Part shown: positions 1-6,430 of the stretch, in pieces
Position numbering within the stretch: the stretch's first letter is position 1
Layout of the letters: every line of letters begins with the position of its first letter
Origin: a virus
Strand: one strand, 5' to 3'
Virus record (IMG/VR): IMGVR_UViG_3300015368_000101
Location: 1 to 40,815 of that record
DNA length: 40,815 bases
Made by a program: the position numbers and the translations under genes
Notes under the pieces: model-generated
Seen by the model: the letters and a program-made list of their open reading frames with translations, nothing else
Database searches by the model: none
What the model was told of the DNA's origin: nothing

Positions 1-45
1 ACACTATCCTCTTCGTCGGCAGCGTCAGATGTGTATAAGAGACAG
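1..45 (+). other. Sequencing adapter: Nextera i5 adapter with index (not biological)
   Basis: Bases 1-4 (ACAC), an 8-base index TATCCTCT at 5-12, TCGTCGGCAGCGTC at 13-26 and the Tn5 mosaic end AGATGTGTATAAGAGACAG at 27-45 reproduce the Illumina Nextera i5-side adapter in the correct order. This is untrimmed library sequence. Phage DNA begins at 46. Confidence 0.98.
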
Positions 46-134
46 GTATATGATAATGCAAACATAAATATGCATATCAATACTGTTGTGATGATTATCA
101 AGGCAATGCCTATGTATAATTCAAGTTTTTTCAT
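46..134 (-). CDS. Truncated small membrane protein (N-terminus only)
   Basis: Reading leftward from the ATG whose complement lies at 132-134, the frame is open for 29 codons up to the adapter. The peptide starts MKKLELYIGIALIIITTVL and continues with a further hydrophobic run to about residue 28. This is one strong membrane helix preceded by two lysines, as in a holin, a spanin or another phage single-pass membrane protein. It points the same way as the gene at 1057-1470, so it would belong to the leftward block. The C-terminus is missing because the contig ends here. The family cannot be named. Reality of the gene is moderately likely, given the clear start and coherent hydrophobic pattern. 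Confidence 0.45.
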
Positions 135-1010
135 AAGTGTAATGTGTTAATTGGTTGATTAATAATGTGTTGTGTAAATATATATCGCCTTTGGTTAATA
201 TTAAAGGCTAATAACAGAGATATATATTATTTAATATTTATGTTAATGATGTAAGTCCAGAACAGAATCCCTATTGTAAAGTGTATAACTCTATTATGTA
301 TATATTTATGTCTAAACATAACATGTTCTCTACCTATACCTATAGTGAAACCTATAGAGCTATAGTTTGTAATCCAATATGTTTTCATTATATAATGATT
401 AAAGCGAATATACAGCCTAATGTTGCCTCAGCTTATATATTCTAATGTATTCATATGCAACAAATAATGTATTGGATAACCCATCTTTTATGGATAGATT
501 GTTTAAACACCCAACCCTTATACAGTGTAGTTTATCCTAATACAAATCCCTCTGCACTCAAATGTAGCTGTTCATGTACATTTACTCAAAGCAATTACAA
601 TGTATCTCTACATAGTCCTGAGCACTACATCTGTCTATCCTTGGGAAATAGAAATGGTGCATTATGTAGTTCTAATATACATTATAATGATAGAAGTATC
701 AAAGTTCCAGACAAACCCATCAACCTTATACCATATATTATTAAAGACAACAAGATCATCCTTGTAAGGAATATGTTGAACATCATCTAATGTATATGTA
801 AACTTTCTATCATCATAACATCTTACATCTATTGTCATATAATTGTTATTTAATGCTATATATATTTATATTGAATAGCATGATTTATTGATGTTGTTCT
901 AATGGGTTGAAAGCAGGTTATGTACCTACACCTATTCTCATTCTTACAGAGAACTTGTTGATAATCAGTGTGTTATGCCCACCCTAAAGCCTTCAGCCCA
1001 CCCATATATA
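135..1010. other. Long AT-rich stretch without a convincing gene
   Basis: About 870 bp separate the truncated leftward peptide from the terminator at 1016-1051. No frame on either strand reads like a protein. The only long one, 455-790 on the plus strand, encodes a Cys/Ile/Asn-rich peptide with no domain-like pattern. Visible structure is limited to short hairpins: GCCTTT at 187-192 with AAAGGC at 203-208, and AAATGTA at 560-566 with TACATTT at 577-583. Several CTATAG-type palindromes lie at about 340-365. No tRNA-like cloverleaf was found. It may hold leftward promoters or small RNAs. Confidence 0.5.
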
Positions 1011-1015
1011 TAATA

Positions 1016-1051
1016 AAGAGAGCAATGTTCTTTGTAGAACACTACTCTCTT
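1016..1051 (-). terminator. Intrinsic terminator of the leftward gene
   Basis: AAGAGAG at 1016-1022 pairs with CTCTCTT at 1045-1051. Inside it, GTTCT at 1027-1031 pairs with AGAAC at 1036-1040 around a 4-base loop. Read leftward, the hairpin starts 6 bases after the TAA stop of the 1057-1470 gene and is followed by a T/A-rich tail (TTTATTAT), the usual form of a Rho-independent terminator. Confidence 0.7.
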
Positions 1052-1056
1052 ATTAA

Positions 1057-1470
1057 TTACAAGCTAATTGCGATTAATGATTTAATCTTATCTTCTGTAA
1101 GAGCTTCTACTTTGTACTCTTCAACAGTGATGTCATCAGCATTAAAGCTGATTCTGCTTGTTGCATTGTCAGGCTTGTTGATTTGGTTGTAAACTTCACC
1201 TGCAGCACTAACTTGTTCTTTGATTTCAAAGCCCATTAATTGGTTCAATGAAATCTCTTTACTTCTAACACCGTCACTAACAGGTTGAGAACAAGTAATT
1301 TGTTCTTCACTTCCATCAGCTTTGATTAAGTAAGCAACTAATCGTCTGTCTGTTGCAGCATAGTTAAGAGGATTGAACTCAATCTTTCCACCTTTACCTA
1401 ATACATCTGTAACTCTTCCTAATGAAGCAATTGGTGCACGTGCTTCTCGTACTTTGAAATTTAACGCCAT
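1057..1470 (-). CDS. Small conserved-type phage protein, function unknown
   Basis: A leftward gene of 137 residues starting MALNFKVREARAPI and ending with a TAA just before a terminator. The composition is that of a soluble, mostly beta protein with a short acidic/hydrophobic C-terminal helix (residues about 115-137). There is no membrane segment, cysteine cluster or catalytic motif I recognise. It is the first gene of the leftward block and faces the rightward packaging operon across a 1.1-kb control region. In crAss-like phages the two divergent gene blocks meet in such a region. I do not recognise the family. A ssDNA-binding or decoration role would be a guess. Confidence 0.75.
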   Translation of the reverse strand: MALNFKVREARAPIASLGRVTDVLGKGGKIEFNPLNYAATDRRLVAYLIKADGSEEQITCSQPVSDGVRSKEISLNQLMGFEIKEQVSAAGEVYNQINKPDNATSRISFNADDITVEEYKVEALTEDKIKSLIAISL

Positions 1471-1610
1471 TTTGTTTTAGCTTTAATTGTGAATAAAAAA
1501 TATTAATGTGTTCAAAGGGTTAAGACTGGTTGAGGGTTATGACAGGGTGTGGTCTCAAAAATCTGTTTTCTGAACTCTGCTTTAAGAATTCAATTTGACC
1601 ATTCGGAGCA

Positions 1611-1671
1611 AGGGGAGCACCCCCAACCTCCCAATTTGCACAGGGGGTTGTGATGTGGTGTGGACTCCCCT
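1611..1671. other. GC-rich long imperfect hairpin
   Basis: Three nested stems line up on a common axis. AGGGGAG (1611-1617) pairs with CTCCCCT (1665-1671), CACC (1618-1621) with GGTG (1657-1660), and CAACCTCC (1624-1631) with GGGGGTTG (1643-1650), with one G-U wobble, around an 11-base loop. The region is strikingly GC-rich for this genome. There is no T-tract on either side, so it is not an ordinary terminator. It lies about 140 bases upstream of the leftward gene's start. Confidence 0.6.
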
Positions 1672-1898
1672 CACTTCCATAAAAGGGGTTTGTAAAATTG
1701 GAAAAAAAATTTTGTAAAACGTTCCTTGTGGAACTATGGACTTAATTGCTTAACAACCAATAAGTTAGATGTGTTTAATGTTAATTGTCCAATGGGCCCA
1801 TGTTAAATGTTTGCATGAATTTTTCCAAATTCTTCATGCACCCATTTTTATACCCACAGTGTTAATTGCACCCATAAATTAAAAATTGCCCTTATTTT

Positions 1899-1930
1899 TT
1901 GTAACATATTTATATAGTTATTTGTTACAA
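1899..1930. repeat. Inverted repeat TTGTAACA / TGTTACAA
   Basis: Perfect 8-bp arms at 1899-1906 and 1923-1930 with a 16-base AT spacer. The spacing places the arms about two helical turns apart, compatible with an operator for a dimeric regulator. It lies directly next to another inverted repeat at 1934-1961. Confidence 0.6.
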
Positions 1931-1933
1931 GAG

Positions 1934-1961
1934 TGTCACAGTTTTTCAAATATTTGTGACA
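1934..1961. repeat. Inverted repeat TGTCACA / TGTGACA
   Basis: Perfect 7-bp arms at 1934-1940 and 1955-1961 with a 14-base spacer. It is arranged in tandem with the 1899-1930 palindrome, three bases away. The pair looks like two adjacent regulator-binding sites. The regulator is unknown. Confidence 0.6.
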
Positions 1962-2027
1962 AGACTTCCAGGTTTGGCAGCTTTTCACTACTGAGATTGT
2001 CAAGTTTTTTATATCAAAAACTGGACA

Positions 2028-2069
2028 TTTGGCAAGTTATATATTGACTATATTCTGCCAAAAGTCAAT
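2028..2069. repeat. Two overlapping, mutually exclusive inverted repeats
   Basis: TTTGGCA at 2028-2034 is complementary to TGCCAAA at 2056-2062. ATTGACT at 2043-2049 is complementary to AGTCAAT at 2063-2069. The two hairpins interleave, so as RNA only one could form at a time. A further TTTGGCAG at 1973-1980 can also pair with CTGCCAAA at 2055-2062. Confidence 0.5.
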
Positions 2070-2086
2070 TTATAGCTTTACATTAG

Positions 2087-2121
2087 TTTACATATTGTCA
2101 AGCTATTGCTTTACATATTGT
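2087..2121. repeat. Direct repeat TTTACATATTGT, two copies 23 bp apart
   Basis: Identical 12-mers at 2087-2098 and 2110-2121, with a partial copy (CTTTACATT) at 2076-2084. The regular spacing of about two helical turns suggests binding sites, either for a regulator or for the phage's own RNA polymerase. This is inference. Confidence 0.55.
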
Positions 2122-2186
2122 TGTACATTATCAACAGCCTAGCCTTTGACTGTATGATATATACAACATTAGTATATGTTTTTGCG

Positions 2187-2334
2187 TATAATGTACGACA
2201 TACCAGCCATGTTATATCCATTGACATATAATGTCCCTTATAACACCCAATAGGGTATAATATTGTCCCTTTTATGACACATTATACCTTGTGGGGTATA
2301 ATTATAATATGTTGTTGTGCCTATATTATAATAT
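2187..2334. repeat. Cluster of TATAAT-centred direct repeats and a palindrome
   Basis: TATAATGT occurs at 2187-2194 and 2227-2234. A longer unit, TATAATGTCCCTTATAACAC (2227-2246), recurs imperfectly at 2256-2280. ATTATACC (2281-2288) and GGTATAAT (2295-2302) form a palindrome with a 6-base loop. ATTATAATAT is repeated at 2301-2310 and 2325-2334. The repeats could be promoter elements or iterons. Confidence 0.5.
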
Positions 2335-2350
2335 CCTGTCATTCGAGAGT

Positions 2351-2359
2351 TTATCCACA
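2351..2359 (+). promoter_or_regulatory. Single perfect DnaA-box sequence
   Basis: TTATCCACA matches the strong bacterial DnaA box exactly and lies beside the repeat cluster. Only one copy is present in the control region, and the same 9-mer also occurs by chance in a coding sequence at 20555-20563, so the call is weak. Confidence 0.3.
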
Positions 2360-2512
2360 TTTTAAAAATAAATTTGTTTATATCCTAAAGACACCATTAC
2401 CTTTGGGGTGTGTGGGTGGGGAAGGAGAATAGGGCTTAGGTTCTTCTAAATACACCAATGAGAAAAATAGAGGATAATATAGCAATAAGTTTATGAATAA
2501 TTAAAATAGTTA

Positions 2513-2543
2513 TTTGAAGATCAATGGAATACACCTACCTTTG
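2513..2543 (+). promoter_or_regulatory. Bacteroidota-type promoter of the packaging operon
   Basis: TTTG at 2513-2516, a spacer of exactly 19 bases, and TACCTTTG at 2536-2543 match the Bacteroidota primary sigma consensus TTTG-N19-TAnnTTTG at every specified base. Transcription would begin near 2550, only a few bases before the ATG at 2556, so the first gene would be nearly leaderless. Confidence 0.75.
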
Positions 2544-2555
2544 TTCTAATTATAT

Positions 2556-2912
2556 ATGGAACCAACAAACAAAATAATAGTACAGAAGCTTAAGAAGCAA
2601 GTGACAGATAGTTATGCTGCTGCTGAGAAGTATTATAGTTTGCTGTCAGCTGTTAATGATTTAAAGCTTACAACTAGGGAGATACAGCTTATAGCCTTTA
2701 CAGCTATAAAGGGAAACATCTCCTATGCCAACATTAGGGAGGAGTTCTGCAAGAGATACAACTCCTCGCCCCCTACGATTAATAATATGATAAGTAAGCT
2801 GAAGCGTATAGGGGTGTTTATAAAGGATGGCAGTAAGATAAAGGTGAATCCAATTATTGTTCTTAATTTTGATAAGGACATTACATTACAAATTAATGTG
2901 ATACATGGATAA
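2556..2912 (+). CDS. Winged-helix-like DNA-binding protein, first gene of the packaging operon
   Basis: The protein has 118 residues. After a charged N-terminal helix (residues 1-30), residues about 38-95 read like a winged helix-turn-helix: a first helix at LTTREIQLIAF, then INNMISKLKRIGVF as recognition helix and turn, then a beta wing with a GSKIKVNP strand pair. The small basic make-up suits DNA binding. It starts 12 bases after a consensus promoter and overlaps the next gene by 8 bases. Genes of this size next to an IHF-like gene and upstream of terminase recur in crAss-like phages as I know them. It could be a regulator or a DNA-recognition component of packaging. The exact role is not visible. 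Confidence 0.8.
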   Translation: MEPTNKIIVQKLKKQVTDSYAAAEKYYSLLSAVNDLKLTTREIQLIAFTAIKGNISYANIREEFCKRYNSSPPTINNMISKLKRIGVFIKDGSKIKVNPIIVLNFDKDITLQINVIHG

Positions 2913-3258
2913 GCCAATAACAATGTCCGTCAAGGATTTTCTAGTTAGAACATTGGCTGTAAAAATCCTGAAGAGTGAGAAGTTAATTGAAGCTGTAATT
3001 AACCATCAGTTTCAATCTGCTAATGAGGCAATGGATTTAAATAGTAGTGTGGAGGTAAGTGGATTTGGAAAGTTCTTTTTTAATAATAAGAAGGCAGTGA
3101 AAAGGATAGGAGCTTTGAATGCTAAGAAAGGAGCTCTAGAGAAGATAATAGAAAGTGAAGAAACATCAGAACAGAAAAGAAAGTCTTCCACTATCACACT
3201 AGAGAAGACAATAGTTTCTATAAATGAATTAAAATCCAGAACTACATATGAAGATTAA
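2905..3258 (+). CDS. HU/IHF-like DNA-bending protein
   Basis: The protein has 117 residues. The helical N-terminus (about 8-48) is followed by VEVSGFGKFFF at 49-59, the typical HU/IHF segment where the alpha-helical body turns into the beta sheet. In HU and IHF a long beta arm with an R-x-G-R-N-P loop follows, which intercalates DNA. Here the segment after residue 60 is short and lysine-rich (KKAVKRIGALNAKKG) and that proline loop is missing, so it is either degenerate or a different DNA contact. The C-terminal third is charged and helical. IHF-like subunits are a recognised feature of crAss-like genomes. The gene overlaps both neighbours and probably helps DNA architecture during packaging or transcription. 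Confidence 0.8.
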   Translation: MDKPITMSVKDFLVRTLAVKILKSEKLIEAVINHQFQSANEAMDLNSSVEVSGFGKFFFNNKKAVKRIGALNAKKGALEKIIESEETSEQKRKSSTITLEKTIVSINELKSRTTYED

Positions 3259-3559
3259 TTTCTCCCAAGTTTATGAGGGTTGGAAAAACAACCTATTTCC
3301 AGCTAAGGAAATGAGAGCTCATATAAAGAAGATTAGTGAGGAAAGAATGATCATATGTAATGGATGTGATTTAATATCTACAAAACATACATCTATTAGG
3401 CCAGATGTTCATTGTACAAATTGTGGATGTACACTAGCTGCTAAGACAAAATGTTTATCATGTTCGTGTCCTTTGAAGAAATGGGAAGAAGTAATGTCCA
3501 TTGAAGAAGAGGATGCTTTAAAAAAAGAAATTCATGGAAAGCAACGTACCAATGATTAA
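3248..3559 (+). CDS. Small zinc-ribbon protein
   Basis: The protein has 103 residues, with a helical N-terminus (MKINFSQVYEGWKNNLFPAK) and then three closely spaced cysteine pairs: C37-x2-C40, C56-x2-C59 followed by C61, and C69-x2-C72 followed by C74. They can coordinate one or two zinc ions as ribbon or knuckle folds. The C-terminus is acidic. The ATG sits in the recurring leader ACTACATATG (3241-3250), and the gene overlaps the HU-like gene by 11 bases. Position in the operon suggests a nucleic-acid-binding helper in packaging or late transcription. No enzymatic motif is seen. The general layout resembles conserved small crAss-like proteins, but I cannot give it a specific name. Confidence 0.8.
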   Translation: MKINFSQVYEGWKNNLFPAKEMRAHIKKISEERMIICNGCDLISTKHTSIRPDVHCTNCGCTLAAKTKCLSCSCPLKKWEEVMSIEEEDALKKEIHGKQRTND

Positions 3560-3794
3560 AAAAATCCCTTTAGATAACTTCATAGATATACTTATGGACT
3601 TATATAATAAAGGGGTAGATTATATAGATATAACAGGAGTACCAGAAGGGGATGATGAAAGAATGGCTATTACCTTTACATCAGATTATATGATGGAAGG
3701 TGCTGAAGATAATTTTAAAGATTCTCCTAGTATGGACTTTGTGTCTTTAAAGGATGAGAAACTGTCTGAAGAAGACTTAGATCAACTAATATGA
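3552..3794 (+). CDS. Small acidic protein, function unknown
   Basis: The protein is 80 residues when started at the ATG at 3552 (MIKKIPLDNFIDIL), which overlaps the previous gene by 8 bases like its neighbours. An in-frame upstream ATG at 3534 would give 86 residues but a 26-base overlap. The protein is acidic, with an N-terminal helix followed by beta-type segments and a DE-rich tail. It has no recognisable motif. It is part of a chain of overlapping genes and ends in an ATGA junction with the next one, suggesting translational coupling. Confidence 0.7.
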   Translation: MIKKIPLDNFIDILMDLYNKGVDYIDITGVPEGDDERMAITFTSDYMMEGAEDNFKDSPSMDFVSLKDEKLSEEDLDQLI

Positions 3795-4075
3795 GTAAGA
3801 AGAATAACTACCAACAAGCTCTTCATATATTACAAGAACTACATAAGGACTTCCCTACATATAATTTGGGAAGACACTTAGCTACAGCTCTTAGTGATTA
3901 TGGAGATATATGGGGAATAACAGATAAAGAGATAGCTTTTGCTTTAGATAAGTATAAGACTGAGATTGGAATGGATGTTCCACATACAGATGATAAAGAA
4001 CTAGAGAAGATTATAAAAGAGGGAATGGATCTTGATAATATATTAAAAGAGGAAGAAGAAGATGGCAACTATTAA
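3791..4075 (+). CDS. Small helical acidic protein, function unknown
   Basis: The protein has 94 residues and begins at an ATGA overlap with the preceding gene. Sequence features: a basic N-terminus, an all-helical body (YQQALHILQELHKDFPTYN and further), and a strongly acidic C-terminus of glutamates and aspartates at about 84-91. It lies in the conserved stretch just upstream of the terminase genes and is likely co-translated with them. It carries no signal peptide, membrane segment or catalytic motif. It may be a packaging or DNA-binding cofactor, but nothing in the sequence fixes this. Confidence 0.7.
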   Translation: MSKKNNYQQALHILQELHKDFPTYNLGRHLATALSDYGDIWGITDKEIAFALDKYKTEIGMDVPHTDDKELEKIIKEGMDLDNILKEEEEDGNY

Positions 4076-4394
4076 GAAAACTACATATATAAATACAGAG
4101 CTTGAATGGGCTGAGCAACAGCTTGTTTCATGGAAAGCTTATGTTAATGCTAATCCTCTTCATGAGTTAAAAGATAGGATTGAGTGGAAACCTACAGCTA
4201 AAGGAGGAATGTTACCTATGGTAATAGCTAGTATTGAAGCTCAGGGTAAGTTTGTTCAAGAGACTATGAAGAACTATTTAGCTTTAGTTGAGGTGGTTGA
4301 TAAGTTGAGAAGTATGGAAGAAGCTAAAGTGGAGGTTAGAGGTAAAGGAGAACTAGGGGGTCAAGCCAGTGAGTTCTTAAAGAACAGAAAATAA
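4062..4394 (+). CDS. Helical protein upstream of terminase, candidate small terminase subunit
   Basis: The protein has 110 residues and overlaps the preceding gene by 14 bases; its stop codon overlaps the terminase ATG by one base. The sequence is almost entirely helical: a first segment around ELEWAEQQLVSWKAYVNA, a basic middle and a long amphipathic helix (about 63-95, FVQETMKNYLALVEVVDKL). Small terminase subunits of tailed phages are short helical proteins encoded directly before the large subunit, which is the only basis for the suggestion. The usual N-terminal helix-turn-helix is not evident here, so the DNA-recognition role could be played by the 2556 gene instead. Confidence 0.65.
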   Translation: MATIKKTTYINTELEWAEQQLVSWKAYVNANPLHELKDRIEWKPTAKGGMLPMVIASIEAQGKFVQETMKNYLALVEVVDKLRSMEEAKVEVRGKGELGGQASEFLKNRK

Positions 4395-6430
4395 TGGAAC
4401 TACAGAATATAGATTACAAAGACTGGTTTATTAATCAGAAGCGTATTCCTGATAAAGACTCTCAGGAGTGTAAACCATTCTTTGATTTCCATAAAGAATT
4501 ATGTTTAAATGGTGCTATGATGGATGGGGTTTATATTAACCCCTTTTTATATTGGCATCTAAATATATGGCATACAGAAGTGGATGTGATTGATGAGCGT
4601 GGAAGAATATCACAAAAATATGCCAATCCCTTTCTACGTGATAATGAATGGATTGTAACAAACGAAATTGACAGAGCTCAGCAAGATAAAAGGGGCTTAG
4701 TCATTCTAGGTATTAGACGTTTTGCTAAGTCCGTTATTGAAGCTAGTTATATAGCATGGGGAGCCACATTTGATGAAAATAGCCAAAACATCATTGCTGG
4801 TTTGAATGCTCCAGATATTAAACTTATTACAGATAAGATTGATAAGGGTTTGAATTTCATTCCTGAATACTGGAGATGGCAGAGGATTGAAGATAACTGG
4901 AAGAACCAAATCACTTTAGGTATTAAAACCAAGAGTGGTGAACGTATTCCATTTTCTTCTATTCTAATTCGTAACCTTGATGAAGGTAATAATGAAGAGG
5001 CAATTGCAGGTACAAAACCACGTAAATTAATTATAGATGAGATTGGTAAAGGAAATTTTCTTAGAGGTTTACAAGCAGCTATTCCAGGTTTCACTACACC
5101 CTATGGTTGGGGATGTTCTCCAATTCTTACTGGTACTGGTGGTGATATGAAGAAATTTATGGATGCTAAGTCTCTAATGTTTGATGTCGAGAACTTTAAT
5201 TTCCTTACATATAATAATGAGAAAGATGATAAACGTATACATGGATTATTTATCAATCATAAGTATAGAATGGAGGCAAAGGAGGAATCTACACTTGGAG
5301 CATTCTTAAAAGAACCTGCTGATTCTCAATTACATAATATAAAAATGTTAGTATCTAATGCAGAAAAAGCTACAGAGATTACTAATAGAAACTTAGAAAG
5401 ACTTAAGAAAGCTGGAGATAGAGTGGCTTATTTAAAAGAGAAGATGTATTATCCACAAGAAGTAGATGATATATTTTTAAATGAGGATACTAACATCTTT
5501 GATATTGAATCAGCTAAGAGACAGAAGTTTAGACTTCAACAACAAGAAAGAACAGGAACTCCTGTTATTCTAATTCTAGAAGAAGAAGGTGTAAAGCATG
5601 AGTTTACAGACAAACTACCTATTACAAACTTCCCTTTAAAGAATAGTGATAATAAAGATGCCCCTGTTATTATATATGAATTCCCAATACAAAATCCAGC
5701 ATATGGATTGTATGTAGCAGGAGTCGATCCTTATAGACAAGGACAATCAGCATATAGCTCCTCTTTGGGAGCAGTTTATATTTATAAACGAATGCATGAT
5801 ATAACAGGTGAGAAGTATCAAGATATGTTTGTAGCTTCTTATTGTGCAAGACCAGATAATAAGGATCATTGGAATGACCAAGCTAGACTTCTTATTAAAT
5901 ATTATAATGCACGTACACTTTGTGAGAATGATGATATATCTTTTATTGAATATATGAAGAGTAAGGGAGATGCACATTATTTAGAGAGACAACCTGATTG
6001 GCTTAAAGAAATTGTTCCAAATACCACTGTAAAAAGAGATTATGGAATTCATCGTTCAAGTCAGAAAATAATTGACTATCTTCACACTTGTTTAAAGAAG
6101 TATATGGAAGAAGCAATACATATAGAGAAGGATGAGAATGGTGTGGTGATAAGAGAAACATTAGGAGTGAATAAAATATTTGATCCTGTATTGTTAGAAG
6201 AAATTATACAATATAATGATTCAGGTAACTTTGACCGTATTATTGCTGCAGAACTAGCTATTGCTCAAGCAGTTAAGATGGACCCAATCATTGGAAAGGT
6301 GGGAGGATCAGGTGATGAAAGAGTGAAAGCAATGTTCACAAAGAAGAAAGGAAATGTATTATTTACAGAATCAAGAGGAGGAATGTTTGGAAGAACTCCT
6401 AGAAAACATAAAAATAAATTGTTTACATAA
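4394..6430 (+). CDS. terL: Terminase large subunit (DNA-packaging ATPase and nuclease)
   Basis: The protein has 678 residues, typical for crAss-like TerL. The ATPase domain has a Walker A-type loop GIRRFAKS at 106-113, with K112/S113, and a Walker B LIIDE at 212-216, with E216 as catalytic glutamate. The RNase-H-like nuclease domain begins with YVAGVDPYRQG, whose D445 is the expected first metal ligand; a second acidic cluster ENDD lies at 511-514. It motors DNA into proheads through the portal and cuts concatemers. The Walker A loop has alanine where most P-loops have glycine before the lysine. It overlaps the portal start by one base (TAATG). Confidence 0.95.
   Translation: MELQNIDYKDWFINQKRIPDKDSQECKPFFDFHKELCLNGAMMDGVYINPFLYWHLNIWHTEVDVIDERGRISQKYANPFLRDNEWIVTNEIDRAQQDKRGLVILGIRRFAKSVIEASYIAWGATFDENSQNIIAGLNAPDIKLITDKIDKGLNFIPEYWRWQRIEDNWKNQITLGIKTKSGERIPFSSILIRNLDEGNNEEAIAGTKPRKLIIDEIGKGNFLRGLQAAIPGFTTPYGWGCSPILTGTGGDMKKFMDAKSLMFDVENFNFLTYNNEKDDKRIHGLFINHKYRMEAKEESTLGAFLKEPADSQLHNIKMLVSNAEKATEITNRNLERLKKAGDRVAYLKEKMYYPQEVDDIFLNEDTNIFDIESAKRQKFRLQQQERTGTPVILILEEEGVKHEFTDKLPITNFPLKNSDNKDAPVIIYEFPIQNPAYGLYVAGVDPYRQGQSAYSSSLGAVYIYKRMHDITGEKYQDMFVASYCARPDNKDHWNDQARLLIKYYNARTLCENDDISFIEYMKSKGDAHYLERQPDWLKEIVPNTTVKRDYGIHRSSQKIIDYLHTCLKKYMEEAIHIEKDENGVVIRETLGVNKIFDPVLLEEIIQYNDSGNFDRIIAAELAIAQAVKMDPIIGKVGGSGDERVKAMFTKKKGNVLFTESRGGMFGRTPRKHKNKLFT

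Larger units (their letters stand above)
1471..2512. promoter_or_regulatory. Divergent intergenic control region, possible replication origin
   Basis: This 1-kb stretch lies between the leftward gene and the first rightward gene and has no open frame worth calling. It carries an unusual density of repeats: inverted repeats at 1899-1930, 1934-1961, 2028-2062 and 2043-2069; a 12-mer direct repeat at 2087-2098 and 2110-2121; TATAAT-centred repeats at 2187-2334; a perfect DnaA-box sequence at 2351-2359; and a GC-rich hairpin at 1611-1671. Divergent transcription, AT-richness and repeats suit a promoter hub or an origin. Neither role is proven by the sequence. Confidence 0.55.

Noticed and set aside
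455-790. 111-codon open frame on the plus strand
   Set aside because: Odd composition (many Cys, Ile, Asn, Tyr), no domain-like pattern, direction opposite to the surrounding leftward block, and no promoter-like sequence. Treated as chance in AT-rich DNA.
46-2555. tRNA genes, frequent in crAss-like genomes
   Set aside because: No T-arm consensus with a matching acceptor stem was found in the non-coding regions.
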